In this document: positions 1 to 6,237 of the stretch, piece after piece
Layout: every line of letters starts with the position of its first letter
Position numbering within the stretch: the stretch's first letter is position 1
Source of the DNA: Actinomycetes bacterium
GTDB lineage: Bacteria > Actinomycetota > Acidimicrobiia > Acidimicrobiales > RAAP-2
Assembly: GCA_021850345.1 (NCBI GenBank)
Contig: JAJZMN010000189.1
Location: 1-6,238, forward strand
Reading direction: 5' to 3'
DNA length: 6,238 nucleotides
Made by a program: the position numbers and the translations under genes
The notes under the pieces: generated by a model
Told to the model about the DNA's origin: nothing
The model's database searches: none
Seen by the model: only the letters and a program-made list of their open reading frames with translations

Positions 1-1
1 A

Positions 2-688
2 GAGGAGTTCGTCGACGAACCCGAGCGACACCTCGTGGCCGAGACGATCTACCAGGCCTGCTACCGACCCGAGCTCGGCGGCCTCGCCCGTGAGCTGCCG
101 AGGGCGCTGCGCACCGGCAGGCGCCGCCGCCGGCCACGCCGGCGCCCCGACGAGCGTCGCCCGCAGAAGCTCGTCTCCATGACGATGATCGCGCAGCGCC
201 CGGCGGAAGCCGCCGATCGCAGCGTGCCGGGGCACTGGGAGGGCGACCTCATCACCGGCAGATCGAACCGTTCGGCGATCGGGACGCTCGTCGAACGCCG
301 CTCCCGGTTCACGATCCTTCTGCACCTGCCCGGCCGGCACACGGCCGAGGCGGTCTGCGACGCGCTCATCGCGGCACTTGGTTCGCTCCCTCCCTGCCAG
401 CGCCGCTCCCTCACCTGGGACCAGGGGAGCGAGCTGGCTCTGCATGCCGAGATCGCGTGCGCTCTGGGCATGCCGATCTTCTTCTGCGACGCGCACTCGC
501 CCTGGCAGCGCCCGACCAACGAGAACACGAACGGGCTGTTGCGCGAGTACTTCCCCAAATCGACCGACCTGCACGTCTACAGCCCGGACGACCTGCGCTT
601 CGTCGCCGCCGAGCTGAACGACCGCCCCCGCCAGGTCCTCGGATGGCGGACTCCCGCCGAGGTGCTGGCGAAGCTCACGACGAACTGA
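2..688 (+). CDS. IS30-family transposase, C-terminal part (5' end outside the window)
   Basis: This is the catalytic part of an IS30-family DDE transposase, which cuts and joins the ends of its own insertion sequence. The frame is open to the left edge, so the start codon and N-terminal DNA-binding helix-turn-helix are outside the window; 228 residues are visible. All three catalytic acids are present: Asp in HWEGDLITG (codon 245-247), Asp in LTWDQGSEL (419-421) and Glu in PTNENTNGLLREYFPK (521-523). The last two are separated by 33 residues, the IS30 spacing. The motifs around the second Asp and the Glu are family hallmarks. WDQG and QRPTNEN differ slightly from the commoner WDRG and QRGTNEN. 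A basic Arg-rich stretch lies at about 120-165. The C-terminus (DRPRQVLGWRTPAEVL) is the usual family ending, so the protein is complete on that side. A GTG at 35 lies within the frame but is unlikely to be the true start. Confidence 0.93.
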   Translation, partial: EEFVDEPERHLVAETIYQACYRPELGGLARELPRALRTGRRRRRPRRRPDERRPQKLVSMTMIAQRPAEAADRSVPGHWEGDLITGRSNRSAIGTLVERRSRFTILLHLPGRHTAEAVCDALIAALGSLPPCQRRSLTWDQGSELALHAEIACALGMPIFFCDAHSPWQRPTNENTNGLLREYFPKSTDLHVYSPDDLRFVAAELNDRPRQVLGWRTPAEVLAKLTTN

Positions 689-703
689 CAAGACGCGGCG
701 GGC

Positions 704-1378
704 GTGCGCTGGGATCATGGGGGCGTGCCGGAACGCACACGGTCCGGCGACGAGCGAACCTCGTCGAGCGGCCGGGTGTACCTGGAGCCCGGTCTCGGTC
801 AAGCGGTGCTCTCTCGGCTCGCCCCCCTGCTCGCCGACGAGGGAATCGATCTCGACAACGTCGACCCACAGAGCCTCCAAGAGGCGCTGCACAGGGTTGC
901 CGAGCGAGTCAATCTCGTGGCGTTCACGCCCGTCGGGCGGGCACGCTCTGTCGCCGCCCTGGCGCTACGCGAAGCCGTCGACGCTCGAGCGAGCGATGGC
1001 GACGAGCGCGTGCGCGATGTGCTCGCCCGCCTCCAGCCCGAGTCTCCCGACGCCGCGGAGGCGACGGTCGCTGCCTGCATCGGGATCTCCCTCGGCCTCC
1101 TCGACGACTGGCTCTCCGAAGAGCGCGCCGAAGCACCGCCGCGCGCACGGGCGCACGTGTATCGCGGCGCTCGAACGCCGAGCGAGCACACCGCCCGACA
1201 GATCATCGTCCTCGCGCGACACGGCGCGGCACTGTCTTCCCTTGGACAGCTCATCGTGGAGCATGGAGGTGACGATCTCCTCTTCGGCTGCGTCGTCGCG
1301 CTGTGCGATGTTGCACGCGCCTGGTCGCTCGAGTCGGACGAGAGCGTCGCACGCGTCCTCTTCGAGCACGTCCGCTGA
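704..1378 (+). CDS. Hypothetical protein, probable passenger gene of the IS30 element
   Basis: I do not recognise this 224-residue protein. It is acidic and rich in Ala, Leu, Asp and Glu, with amphipathic helical patterns (for example LQEALHRVAERVNLVAF) and no clear signal peptide, membrane segment or metal-binding cluster. It starts 15 nt after the transposase stop on the same strand, so the two are probably co-transcribed. It ends about 30 nt before the putative IS terminal repeat. The start is uncertain: GTG at 704 has no clear ribosome site, whereas in-frame GTG at 725 has GGGA about 10 nt upstream. The coding frame is supported by its uninterrupted length and by low G+C at second codon positions. 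Third-position G+C is lower than in neighbouring genes: 11 of 52 codons in 881-1036 end in A or T, against 4 of 56 in a helicase stretch. This suggests a different origin. Confidence is fair that it is a gene and nil for function. Confidence 0.7.
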   Translation: MRWDHGGVPERTRSGDERTSSSGRVYLEPGLGQAVLSRLAPLLADEGIDLDNVDPQSLQEALHRVAERVNLVAFTPVGRARSVAALALREAVDARASDGDERVRDVLARLQPESPDAAEATVAACIGISLGLLDDWLSEERAEAPPRARAHVYRGARTPSEHTARQIIVLARHGAALSSLGQLIVEHGGDDLLFGCVVALCDVARAWSLESDESVARVLFEHVR

Positions 1379-1403
1379 CCTCGTCTACGCTGCCATCGTT
1401 CGG

Positions 1404-4400
1404 TCACGTGTTGCGACGGTCGCTAGAAACCGCCCACCCGGGATCGGCCTCGCCCGGCTCGATGCGCGCCGGGAGGCCGAAGAGCACGCTTCGCAGCCCT
1501 TCACGGACCGCCCGATTGGCAGTGGCAGAGAGCGCCGAGATCGGCAGGCGCTTCTCCCCGACATCGCGCAGCGAGGCGAGGGCGGTGGTGAGACGGCGGT
1601 AGGCAGGCCGGAAGTCATCGCCCCACTGGATGAGGGTATGGGCTTCATCAAAGACAACGCGGTTGACTCGCCCGGCCGCCACCCCTTGGCGTACCCACTC
1701 GCGGAACTGGCGGTGCGCAAAGCGCTCGGGTGAGACGTACACGAGCTTGATCCCGTGGTCGGCGGTGCCGGTCAGCTGTTCGGCGACTTCCTGGCGACCG
1801 GCACGCGAGGACGACTCGCGCAGCGGAGCGACGAGCGCGCGCACTGCGCCGCCAATCGCCCGGTTCAGCTCGAGCGCCTGGTCGGCCATCAACGCGACGA
1901 GCGGCGAGACGACGATCGTCAAGCCCGGAAGGACGAGGGCTGGCAGCTGGAAGCAGAAGGACTTGCCGAAGCCGGTCGGGAGCAGGGCGAGCAGGTCTTG
2001 CCCCTCGGCGGCGGCGCGGACGCACTCGGCCTGTTCGGGCTTGAGGGAGAGCGGCACGTCCTTGAAGCGCAGCAGTCCGGCGACCTGTTCTGCGCGGCCG
2101 ACCAACTCATCGCCTAGCTTCCCCGTGGCGCGGAGCGCTGCGACTTCGGCCTCACGAAGCTCGAGGGCGCGAATGTGGCGGGTCTGCTCGAGGAGCACTT
2201 GTGCCTCCAGCGCCTCGGGGCGACAGAGCTCAGGAAGCCGGGTTGGGTCGATGTCTCCCCCGGCGGCGAGGAACTCCCAGATCCGCCGCCAGCCCTCGGT
2301 CATCTCGACGACGTTGCCGCCTGTGAGTTCCCCGGTCTCGGCATCTTCGACGAGAAGCCCCGGGTCGAGGCTCCCGAGCAGGATCCGCCGGTAGAGGCGG
2401 CGCGTCGAGGCGCCGCCGGCGAGCTTTCGGTCCGAGATGACGATGACGCCGCGGTGGTTCTCCCCGCGGATCAGCCGCCCGGCGGCCTGGCGAAGCTCAA
2501 TGGCAGCGAGCGGGAGGTAATACCGCTCGGTCGCTGCGGCGTCGGGATCGGGGTGGCCGTCGGCGGCCGCCCGTGCCGCAGCATCGACGCGCCGCGCGGC
2601 GACGAGCGGATCGGCGAAGGGGGCGAAGGGGAGCTTGTTGACCCACACCATCCGCGCACGCTCGGGGTCCGAAACGTCGATGCCGGCCCAGAGGCCCTTC
2701 GTCCCGACGAGATAGCCACCCTCCGCGCGGAACGCCTCGATCGCTCGGCGGTTGCCGAGGATCGGCGCTGCAGCGAGCGGAACCGCAAGCCCGGCGCGGG
2801 CGCTGTAGCTGGCGAGGTACTCGGCGATTCCTGCCGCCGTGGCGGTGGCGGTCGTGAAGACCATCGCACCCGGCTGGCGTCCGGCGGAGTCCGCCTCCCG
2901 GGCGTACCCGGTGAGCTGATGGGCGACGGTTCGCATGGCCGCTTCGCCTTGCTCGGCCCAGGACGGGAAGTCGGCGAAGCAGACGAGGCGCGCCTGGCGC
3001 GCGTAGTCGTAGGGCCCTTCCAGGCTCATCGTCTCACAGTCGCGAAGGCCGAGCCGGTCGAAGAGGTACTCCCACCCACCGGCGACAGTGAGGGTGGCCG
3101 AGGTGAACACGCTGCGAGCGAACATCGTCCGGAACCGCGCCCACTCGGCGTCGGCCGGCAGGCGGACCGGGCTGGAACGGACCTCGAAGCGGTAGCGGCG
3201 CGGACCGTCGCGTAGGTCGGACCCCGGCTCCTCGGCGATCCACACAACGCGATTGCTGGACGCGACGGCAGCGGGGTGCGGGGATGGGGGCGGACCGTTA
3301 TTCCCGTGGCCGCCACCACCAACCGCCTCGTCGCTCGCGCCGCCGGTGGCCGCCTCGGTGTCCTCGGTGTCCTCGGCGTCATCTGCTTCGGCGTCGGGGT
3401 CGACGTCGTCGTCATCACCGCCGTGATCGGCTTCAAGATCATCGACGGCGGCGAGGTTGTCGACGACAAAGAGCGCGGGAGGGCTGTCTACCGTCGGTGC
3501 AGCACCGCTCGCAGCGCCGGCGAGAGCCCTACCGACCGGTCCGCTGGCGGCGGGCACCGCGCCAGCCGGCAAGACCCGCCGGGGCAGAGGCGGTGGTGGC
3601 GGGGAAAGATAGGTGGTCCCGAGCAGGGCGTCGATGTCGCCGAGCACACCGGAGACACCGTCTGTCACCTCAGCAAGGCGGCTGGCGAGCTCGCCGTGGC
3701 GGTCGCGCTCTCGACGATTCAAGGCGGCGAGGTTCGTCATGTAGCATCCGCGAAGCGCCCGCGCGGCGGCATTGCACGCCCGGGCGATCTTGCCGAGCTC
3801 TCCGAGAAAAGAACGGGCGGCGACGGACCCGACATCCCCGATGAAGGCACTGGCGAGGGTCCCGGCGCGTCCGTGCTGCTCTGAGGCGGGAGCACCCGAG
3901 AGACGGTCAACGGCGGCCATCGCCATTTTCGACGGGCGGTTCGTGTCGAGGATCCCCTCGAGCTCACGGGCGGTCGCCCGCAGCGCTGGTGTGGCATCGC
4001 CACGACCGGCCCAGGCTGACAAGAGCTGCGAGGCCCGCTCGACCTGCTGATAGGAGAAGCTGGAGGAGAACGCTTCGGTCGCCGCGCCCTCGGCAGCGTG
4101 CGCCTCGTCGACGATCAAGAGGGTGTCGCTGCCTTTATCTTCGAGGTCATCGAGGTGTGCGAAGACGAGGGCATGGTTGGCGATGATCAGCCGGTGCGCC
4201 CCGAGGTGTTCGGCGGCGAGACGGGTGTGGGCGCCGAGCCCGGTGGGATCGCCGTAATCCCCGGCGGCGGCCTGGGACAAGACTGCGAGGTACGCCGCCC
4301 ACCTGCCGCGGCTGTAGTCGGCGAAGAACGCCGGAACATCCGCGGTGTCGACCGAGCGAGCTTCGTTGCTCCCGAGCAGGGTCCCGGGGGCGCCAGCAAG

Positions 4401-5912
4401 CCGGGTGAGGAGAAAGACCAGCAACTCGGCAAAGCGTGGTTCACCGAGCACACCCCGAGGCGCCGCGCCGCCGCCGACCGGGGCGGAGACGTCCGCGCAG
4501 ACGCTGACGAGCGCCCGCAAGGAAAGGCGGTTCGCCGCTCCCTTCACCAGGCTCGTTGCTCGCAAGAGGCCCGGCGCGGCGCCAGCGAGCTCTTCGACGT
4601 CGGACGCGAGCTGCGCCTGAAGCTGTTTGGTGTGGGTGGCGATGAGGACCCGTCGCTCGGGGCCACCGGCGAGCCAGTCGATCGCCGCCGCGAGCGCGGC
4701 GAGCGACTTCCCGGTCCCGGTCGGCGCCTCGATGGCGAGGTCTGGGCCGCTCTGGAATCGCGAGCGGATCGCCTCTGCCATCTGCTCCTGCGCCGGTCGA
4801 CGCTGGGTGCCTGGATTGATTGCGGCCGAAAGCAGATGGGGATCGACACTCCCATTGGGTCCCCGCCAGGCCGCCGGCACGCCGAGCGACGGCGGTGGCG
4901 GCGGGATAGGGCGGACTGGCGCGCTCGAGAGCGAGTTCTCGATGGCGGTGGCGGCTGCGGCGTCATCGAGCGCAATCACCGGCGGCGTCCCGCCCCGGAC
5001 GGGAGCGGCGAGGTCGAAGACGAGCCGCCACGTCACGCACGCTTGCGCAACGGAGGAAACGAGTTCGGCGAACTCGTCGGTCCAGCCCCCCGTGACCGTA
5101 GTCGCCCCGTAGGTGACGAGCCGCGCCAGCGCCTCGGCGTCGTCGGCGGCGTCGTGCGCGGACAACTCCGACAGGTCGAGCCCGACGTCGTCGGCGAGTT
5201 GGTGGAGGTGGTGACTCGCGACACTCGGCCACCAGCAGTAGGCGAGATAGAGACCGTCGACGCGCTCGGGACCTTCGAGGCGCCGCACCCCGGCCGAATC
5301 GCAGGACGTGTCCAGCACCGAGAAGTCGAGGCCCGTGCCGTTGTAGGCGACGAGTGCGTCGGCCTCGGCACAAAAGGAGGAGAGCTCCGCATAGACCTCA
5401 GCTGGCGCCTCTGGCCGTCCGCGGTACCGCTCGGCGAGTGCCTCGCTCTCGACGGCCCAGCCCTCGGGCAGGTCGACAAAGGCGTTCATACGCGGGCGTT
5501 CTTGCACCCAGTCCCGGTCTCGCCCGAAGCGGACCGCACCAAGCTGCCACACAGCCCGCTCGAGGTACGGCGCCGTGACGCTCAAACGCGGCAGCGACTC
5601 GAGGTCAAAGGCTACGGCGCGGAGAGATGCGCCCGCGTCGCGAGAAGGCGTGCTCCGGACCACAACCTCCATGCCCGACGGACGAGTAGCAAAGAACCGA
5701 CCGCTCTCGGTGCGCACGGCGTCACCAGCGGCGCGGATCAGCTGTTGCAGCTGCTGCGCGGACAGGTTCTGCCAGCGTCGCCGAAGTGCTTCCAGTAGCT
5801 CCGGTCCGCTCAGGCCTCCCCGGCTCGTGGCTAACGCCGCCAGGAGGGCATCGACGCGTCCGCTCCCCGCTGGCCTCCCGCCTCCTGCCCCTGCGCCGTC
5901 ACCCCCGCCCAT
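1404..5912 (-). CDS. DEDDh exonuclease - DinG-like helicase - RecQ-like helicase fusion, C-terminus truncated by IS30
   Basis: This gene encodes one polypeptide of about 1,502 residues (numbered here from ATG 5912). In order it has: a helical, possibly winged-helix region (about 20-80); a DnaQ-like 3'-5' exonuclease (98-268); a Pro-rich linker (335-342); a DinG/XPD-type helicase (369-1183) with a Pro-rich and acidic insert at about 771-875; a helical, charged connector (about 1230-1283); and the first RecA lobe of a RecQ-type helicase (1284-1492). It most likely acts on branched or damaged DNA in the cytoplasm. Exo-DinG fusions are known in Firmicutes and exo-RecQ occurs in eukaryotic WRN, but all three together is unusual to my knowledge. 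The last ten residues (WAVSSDRRNT) and the TGA come from the IS30 end, so RecQ motifs IV-VI are missing. Exonuclease and DinG parts look intact. An upstream in-frame TTG (5933) would add 7 residues; the next in-frame stop is at 5949-5951. Convergent with the passenger gene, 25 bp apart. Confidence 0.9.
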   Translation of the reverse strand: MGGGDGAGAGGGRPAGSGRVDALLAALATSRGGLSGPELLEALRRRWQNLSAQQLQQLIRAAGDAVRTESGRFFATRPSGMEVVVRSTPSRDAGASLRAVAFDLESLPRLSVTAPYLERAVWQLGAVRFGRDRDWVQERPRMNAFVDLPEGWAVESEALAERYRGRPEAPAEVYAELSSFCAEADALVAYNGTGLDFSVLDTSCDSAGVRRLEGPERVDGLYLAYCWWPSVASHHLHQLADDVGLDLSELSAHDAADDAEALARLVTYGATTVTGGWTDEFAELVSSVAQACVTWRLVFDLAAPVRGGTPPVIALDDAAAATAIENSLSSAPVRPIPPPPPSLGVPAAWRGPNGSVDPHLLSAAINPGTQRRPAQEQMAEAIRSRFQSGPDLAIEAPTGTGKSLAALAAAIDWLAGGPERRVLIATHTKQLQAQLASDVEELAGAAPGLLRATSLVKGAANRLSLRALVSVCADVSAPVGGGAAPRGVLGEPRFAELLVFLLTRLAGAPGTLLGSNEARSVDTADVPAFFADYSRGRWAAYLAVLSQAAAGDYGDPTGLGAHTRLAAEHLGAHRLIIANHALVFAHLDDLEDKGSDTLLIVDEAHAAEGAATEAFSSSFSYQQVERASQLLSAWAGRGDATPALRATARELEGILDTNRPSKMAMAAVDRLSGAPASEQHGRAGTLASAFIGDVGSVAARSFLGELGKIARACNAAARALRGCYMTNLAALNRRERDRHGELASRLAEVTDGVSGVLGDIDALLGTTYLSPPPPPLPRRVLPAGAVPAASGPVGRALAGAASGAAPTVDSPPALFVVDNLAAVDDLEADHGGDDDDVDPDAEADDAEDTEDTEAATGGASDEAVGGGGHGNNGPPPSPHPAAVASSNRVVWIAEEPGSDLRDGPRRYRFEVRSSPVRLPADAEWARFRTMFARSVFTSATLTVAGGWEYLFDRLGLRDCETMSLEGPYDYARQARLVCFADFPSWAEQGEAAMRTVAHQLTGYAREADSAGRQPGAMVFTTATATAAGIAEYLASYSARAGLAVPLAAAPILGNRRAIEAFRAEGGYLVGTKGLWAGIDVSDPERARMVWVNKLPFAPFADPLVAARRVDAAARAAADGHPDPDAAATERYYLPLAAIELRQAAGRLIRGENHRGVIVISDRKLAGGASTRRLYRRILLGSLDPGLLVEDAETGELTGGNVVEMTEGWRRIWEFLAAGGDIDPTRLPELCRPEALEAQVLLEQTRHIRALELREAEVAALRATGKLGDELVGRAEQVAGLLRFKDVPLSLKPEQAECVRAAAEGQDLLALLPTGFGKSFCFQLPALVLPGLTIVVSPLVALMADQALELNRAIGGAVRALVAPLRESSSRAGRQEVAEQLTGTADHGIKLVYVSPERFAHRQFREWVRQGVAAGRVNRVVFDEAHTLIQWGDDFRPAYRRLTTALASLRDVGEKRLPISALSATANRAVREGLRSVLFGLPARIEPGEADPGWAVSSDRRNT
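1408..1435. repeat. Putative IS30 right terminal inverted repeat (IRR)
   Basis: Read inward on the minus strand, this end runs GGGCGGTTTCTAGCGACC and then GTCGCAACAC. The CGCAACA core, about 20 nt from the tip, occurs at a matching place in the IS30 end as I remember it, and GG(C/A)GGTTTC-type tips are familiar from actinobacterial IS30 elements. It lies downstream of the transposase in the correct place for a right end. Open reading of the RecQ domain also loses its family resemblance exactly here. The left partner is outside the window, so the pairing could not be checked. Confidence 0.65.
1437..2066 (-). other. Domain: RecQ-like helicase, first RecA lobe only
   Basis: Residues about 1284-1492 match the N-terminal lobe of RecQ. 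Motif 0 is LKPEQ (Q1294), Walker A LLPTGFGKS (K1317), motif Ia VVSPLVALMADQ, motif Ib YVSPERF, and motif II with the RecQ-specific aromatic-rich loop is FDEAHTLIQWGDDFRPAY (D1422, E1423, H1425). Motif III is ISALSATA. E. coli RecQ continues with a second RecA lobe (motifs IV-VI), a zinc-binding region, a winged helix and HRDC; none is present here because the reading frame runs into the IS30 end. The lobe may bind ATP but should not unwind DNA. RecQ enzymes move 3' to 5'. Confidence 0.9.
2364..4808 (-). other. Domain: DinG/XPD-like superfamily 2 helicase
   Basis: Residues about 369-1183 hold a complete motor. Visible motifs are the Q-like segment RRPAQEQMAEAI, Walker A EAPTGTGKS (K402), motif Ia ATHTKQLQAQL, the family phrase IIANHALVFAHL, Walker B VDEAH (D602-H605), motif III FTSATLT (about 936-942), motif IV MVFTTATATAAG, motif V GTKGLWAGIDV, and motif VI RQAAGRLIRG (Q1142, R1146, R1149). 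Family members translocate 5' to 3'. Between motifs I and II only one cysteine (C472) remains; the first expected cysteine is replaced in NRLSLRAL, so a 4Fe-4S cluster cannot form in the normal way. A low-complexity insert (about 771-875) sits between motifs II and III, where XPD relatives place the arch domain. Confidence 0.9.
3353..3379. repeat. Short tandem repeat, three 9-bp units in coding sequence
   Basis: Three head-to-tail copies of CCTCGGTGT (the third reads CCTCGGCGT) lie within the helicase gene. On the coding strand they encode the repeated acidic tripeptide in AEDTEDTEA, within an Asp/Glu-rich linker of the DinG part. The period is a multiple of three, so slippage would change linker length without shifting the frame. 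Confidence 0.8.
5109..5621 (-). other. Domain: DnaQ-like DEDDh 3'-5' exonuclease
   Basis: Residues about 98-268 of the fusion protein carry the three exonuclease motifs. Motif I is AVAFDLES (D103, E105). Motif II is VAYNGTGLDFSVL (N191, D196). Motif III is HDAADDAEAL, with His253 and Asp258 in the H-x4-D spacing that defines the DEDDh subclass. All four acids and the His are present, so the domain should bind two metal ions and degrade DNA from 3' ends. About 85 residues separate motifs I and II, similar to the epsilon proofreading subunit. It could instead resemble the YprB-like RNase H-fold branch; the motifs alone do not separate these. Confidence 0.82.
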
Positions 5913-5917
5913 CGCGA

Positions 5918-5922
5918 CTTCC
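5918..5922 (-). promoter_or_regulatory. Candidate ribosome binding site for the helicase fusion
   Basis: On the minus strand GGAAG stands 5 nt before ATG 5912. The alternative TTG at 5933 has no purine-rich tract upstream. This is the reason for choosing ATG 5912 as the start. The match to the Shine-Dalgarno consensus is partial. Confidence 0.4.
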
Positions 5923-5933
5923 GAGGGTACCAA

Positions 5934-6117
5934 CAGCCAGTGACAAGATCACGTGCAGCGGGAGTCCCGAAGTGCGGCGGACGCAACTTGTCGGTGACGA
6001 CATGGCCGAGGGCGTAACATACCTCGGCGTCGCCCGGTTCGAACTCGAGGCTGAAGGTGCATTGCAGGCGAGCGTGTACGTCGTCCGCCCCGACACGCCG
6101 AGATCGAGTTGAGAGGC
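5934..6117. other. Intergenic region between the helicase fusion and the right-edge gene
   Basis: The stretch separates two minus-strand genes, with about 205 bp from the upstream stop to the helicase ATG. It holds a weak candidate promoter (6016-6043), a small dyad GTGACAAGATCAC (5940-5952), and a 36-codon plus-strand frame (6002-6112) without a convincing ribosome site. I see no clear terminator hairpin, tRNA or other RNA gene. Confidence 0.5.
6016..6043 (-). promoter_or_regulatory. Weak candidate promoter for the helicase fusion
   Basis: On the minus strand TTCGAA (6043-6038) and TATGTT (6021-6016) are separated by 16 bp and resemble -35 and -10 boxes; the -10 match is 4 of 6. Transcription would start near 6009 and leave a leader of roughly 95 nt. 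In GC-rich DNA such matches are weak evidence. Confidence 0.2.
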
Positions 6118-6237
6118 TCAGCGGATAGGAGACACCGCCGGCATCCAGCGCTTTCGGTAGTCGATCAGCTTCGCCGTGAGGAGAAAGACGACGGTGAGGG
6201 CGAACTGCGCGAGCCGATGCTCGGCCTTTCGGTCCGT
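6118..6237 (-). CDS. C-terminal end of an unknown, probably membrane-associated protein (5' end outside the window)
   Basis: The frame enters from the right edge and ends at TGA (6120-6118), leaving 39 residues. They include a hydrophobic run, LAQFALTVVFLLTAKLI, flanked by charged residues (TDRKAEHR before, DYRKR after), consistent with a membrane helix near the C-terminus and a positively charged cytoplasmic tail. Only 6 of 39 sense codons end in A or T, which supports this frame over the competing open minus-strand frame. The family cannot be told from so short a piece. It is transcribed towards the helicase gene, but the 205 bp gap makes tight translational coupling unlikely. Confidence 0.6.
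   Translation of the reverse strand, partial: TDRKAEHRLAQFALTVVFLLTAKLIDYRKRWMPAVSPIR

Larger units (their letters stand above)
1..1435 (+). mobile_element. IS30-family insertion sequence, right-hand portion
   Basis: The element is inferred from the transposase at the left edge and from an IS30-like terminal repeat at 1408-1435. The left end lies outside the window, so neither the full length nor a 2-3 bp target duplication can be read. Between the transposase stop (688) and the repeat there are about 720 bp holding a second gene; no alternative end was seen closer to the transposase. The right end sits inside the minus-strand helicase gene and truncates it. The element is well supported by its transposase. 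The exact right boundary (1433-1436) and the inclusion of the second gene are inferences. Confidence 0.75.

Noticed and set aside
61..558. Minus-strand frame opposite the transposase
   Set aside because: The plus strand contains all three catalytic motifs of IS30; this frame is Arg/Ser-rich and has no motif.
689..900. Search for an IS end directly behind the transposase
   Set aside because: No CGCAACA/TGTTGCG core or GAAACCGCC-like tip was found here; the only match is at 1408-1435.
717..1733. Plus-strand frame of 338 codons spanning the IS right end
   Set aside because: It is out of frame with the passenger gene in its first half and in-register antisense to the helicase in its second half. 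Its Ser/Arg/Pro-rich composition is typical of a shadow frame.
2175..3215. Plus-strand frame of 346 codons antisense to the helicase gene
   Set aside because: It is again in register with, and opposite to, the real gene, over its DinG motifs III-VI. It has no independent family signal.
4098..5798. Long plus-strand frame (566 codons) antisense to the helicase gene
   Set aside because: Its codons are exactly opposite those of the minus-strand gene. High G+C at first and third positions keeps such in-register antisense frames free of stops. The protein has no recognisable motif, while the minus strand shows clear exonuclease and helicase motifs.
6002..6112. Small plus-strand frame of 36 codons
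   Set aside because: It has no convincing ribosome site. The opposite strand is open in the same register, so composition cannot tell which, if either, is coding. It is recorded only in the intergenic entry.
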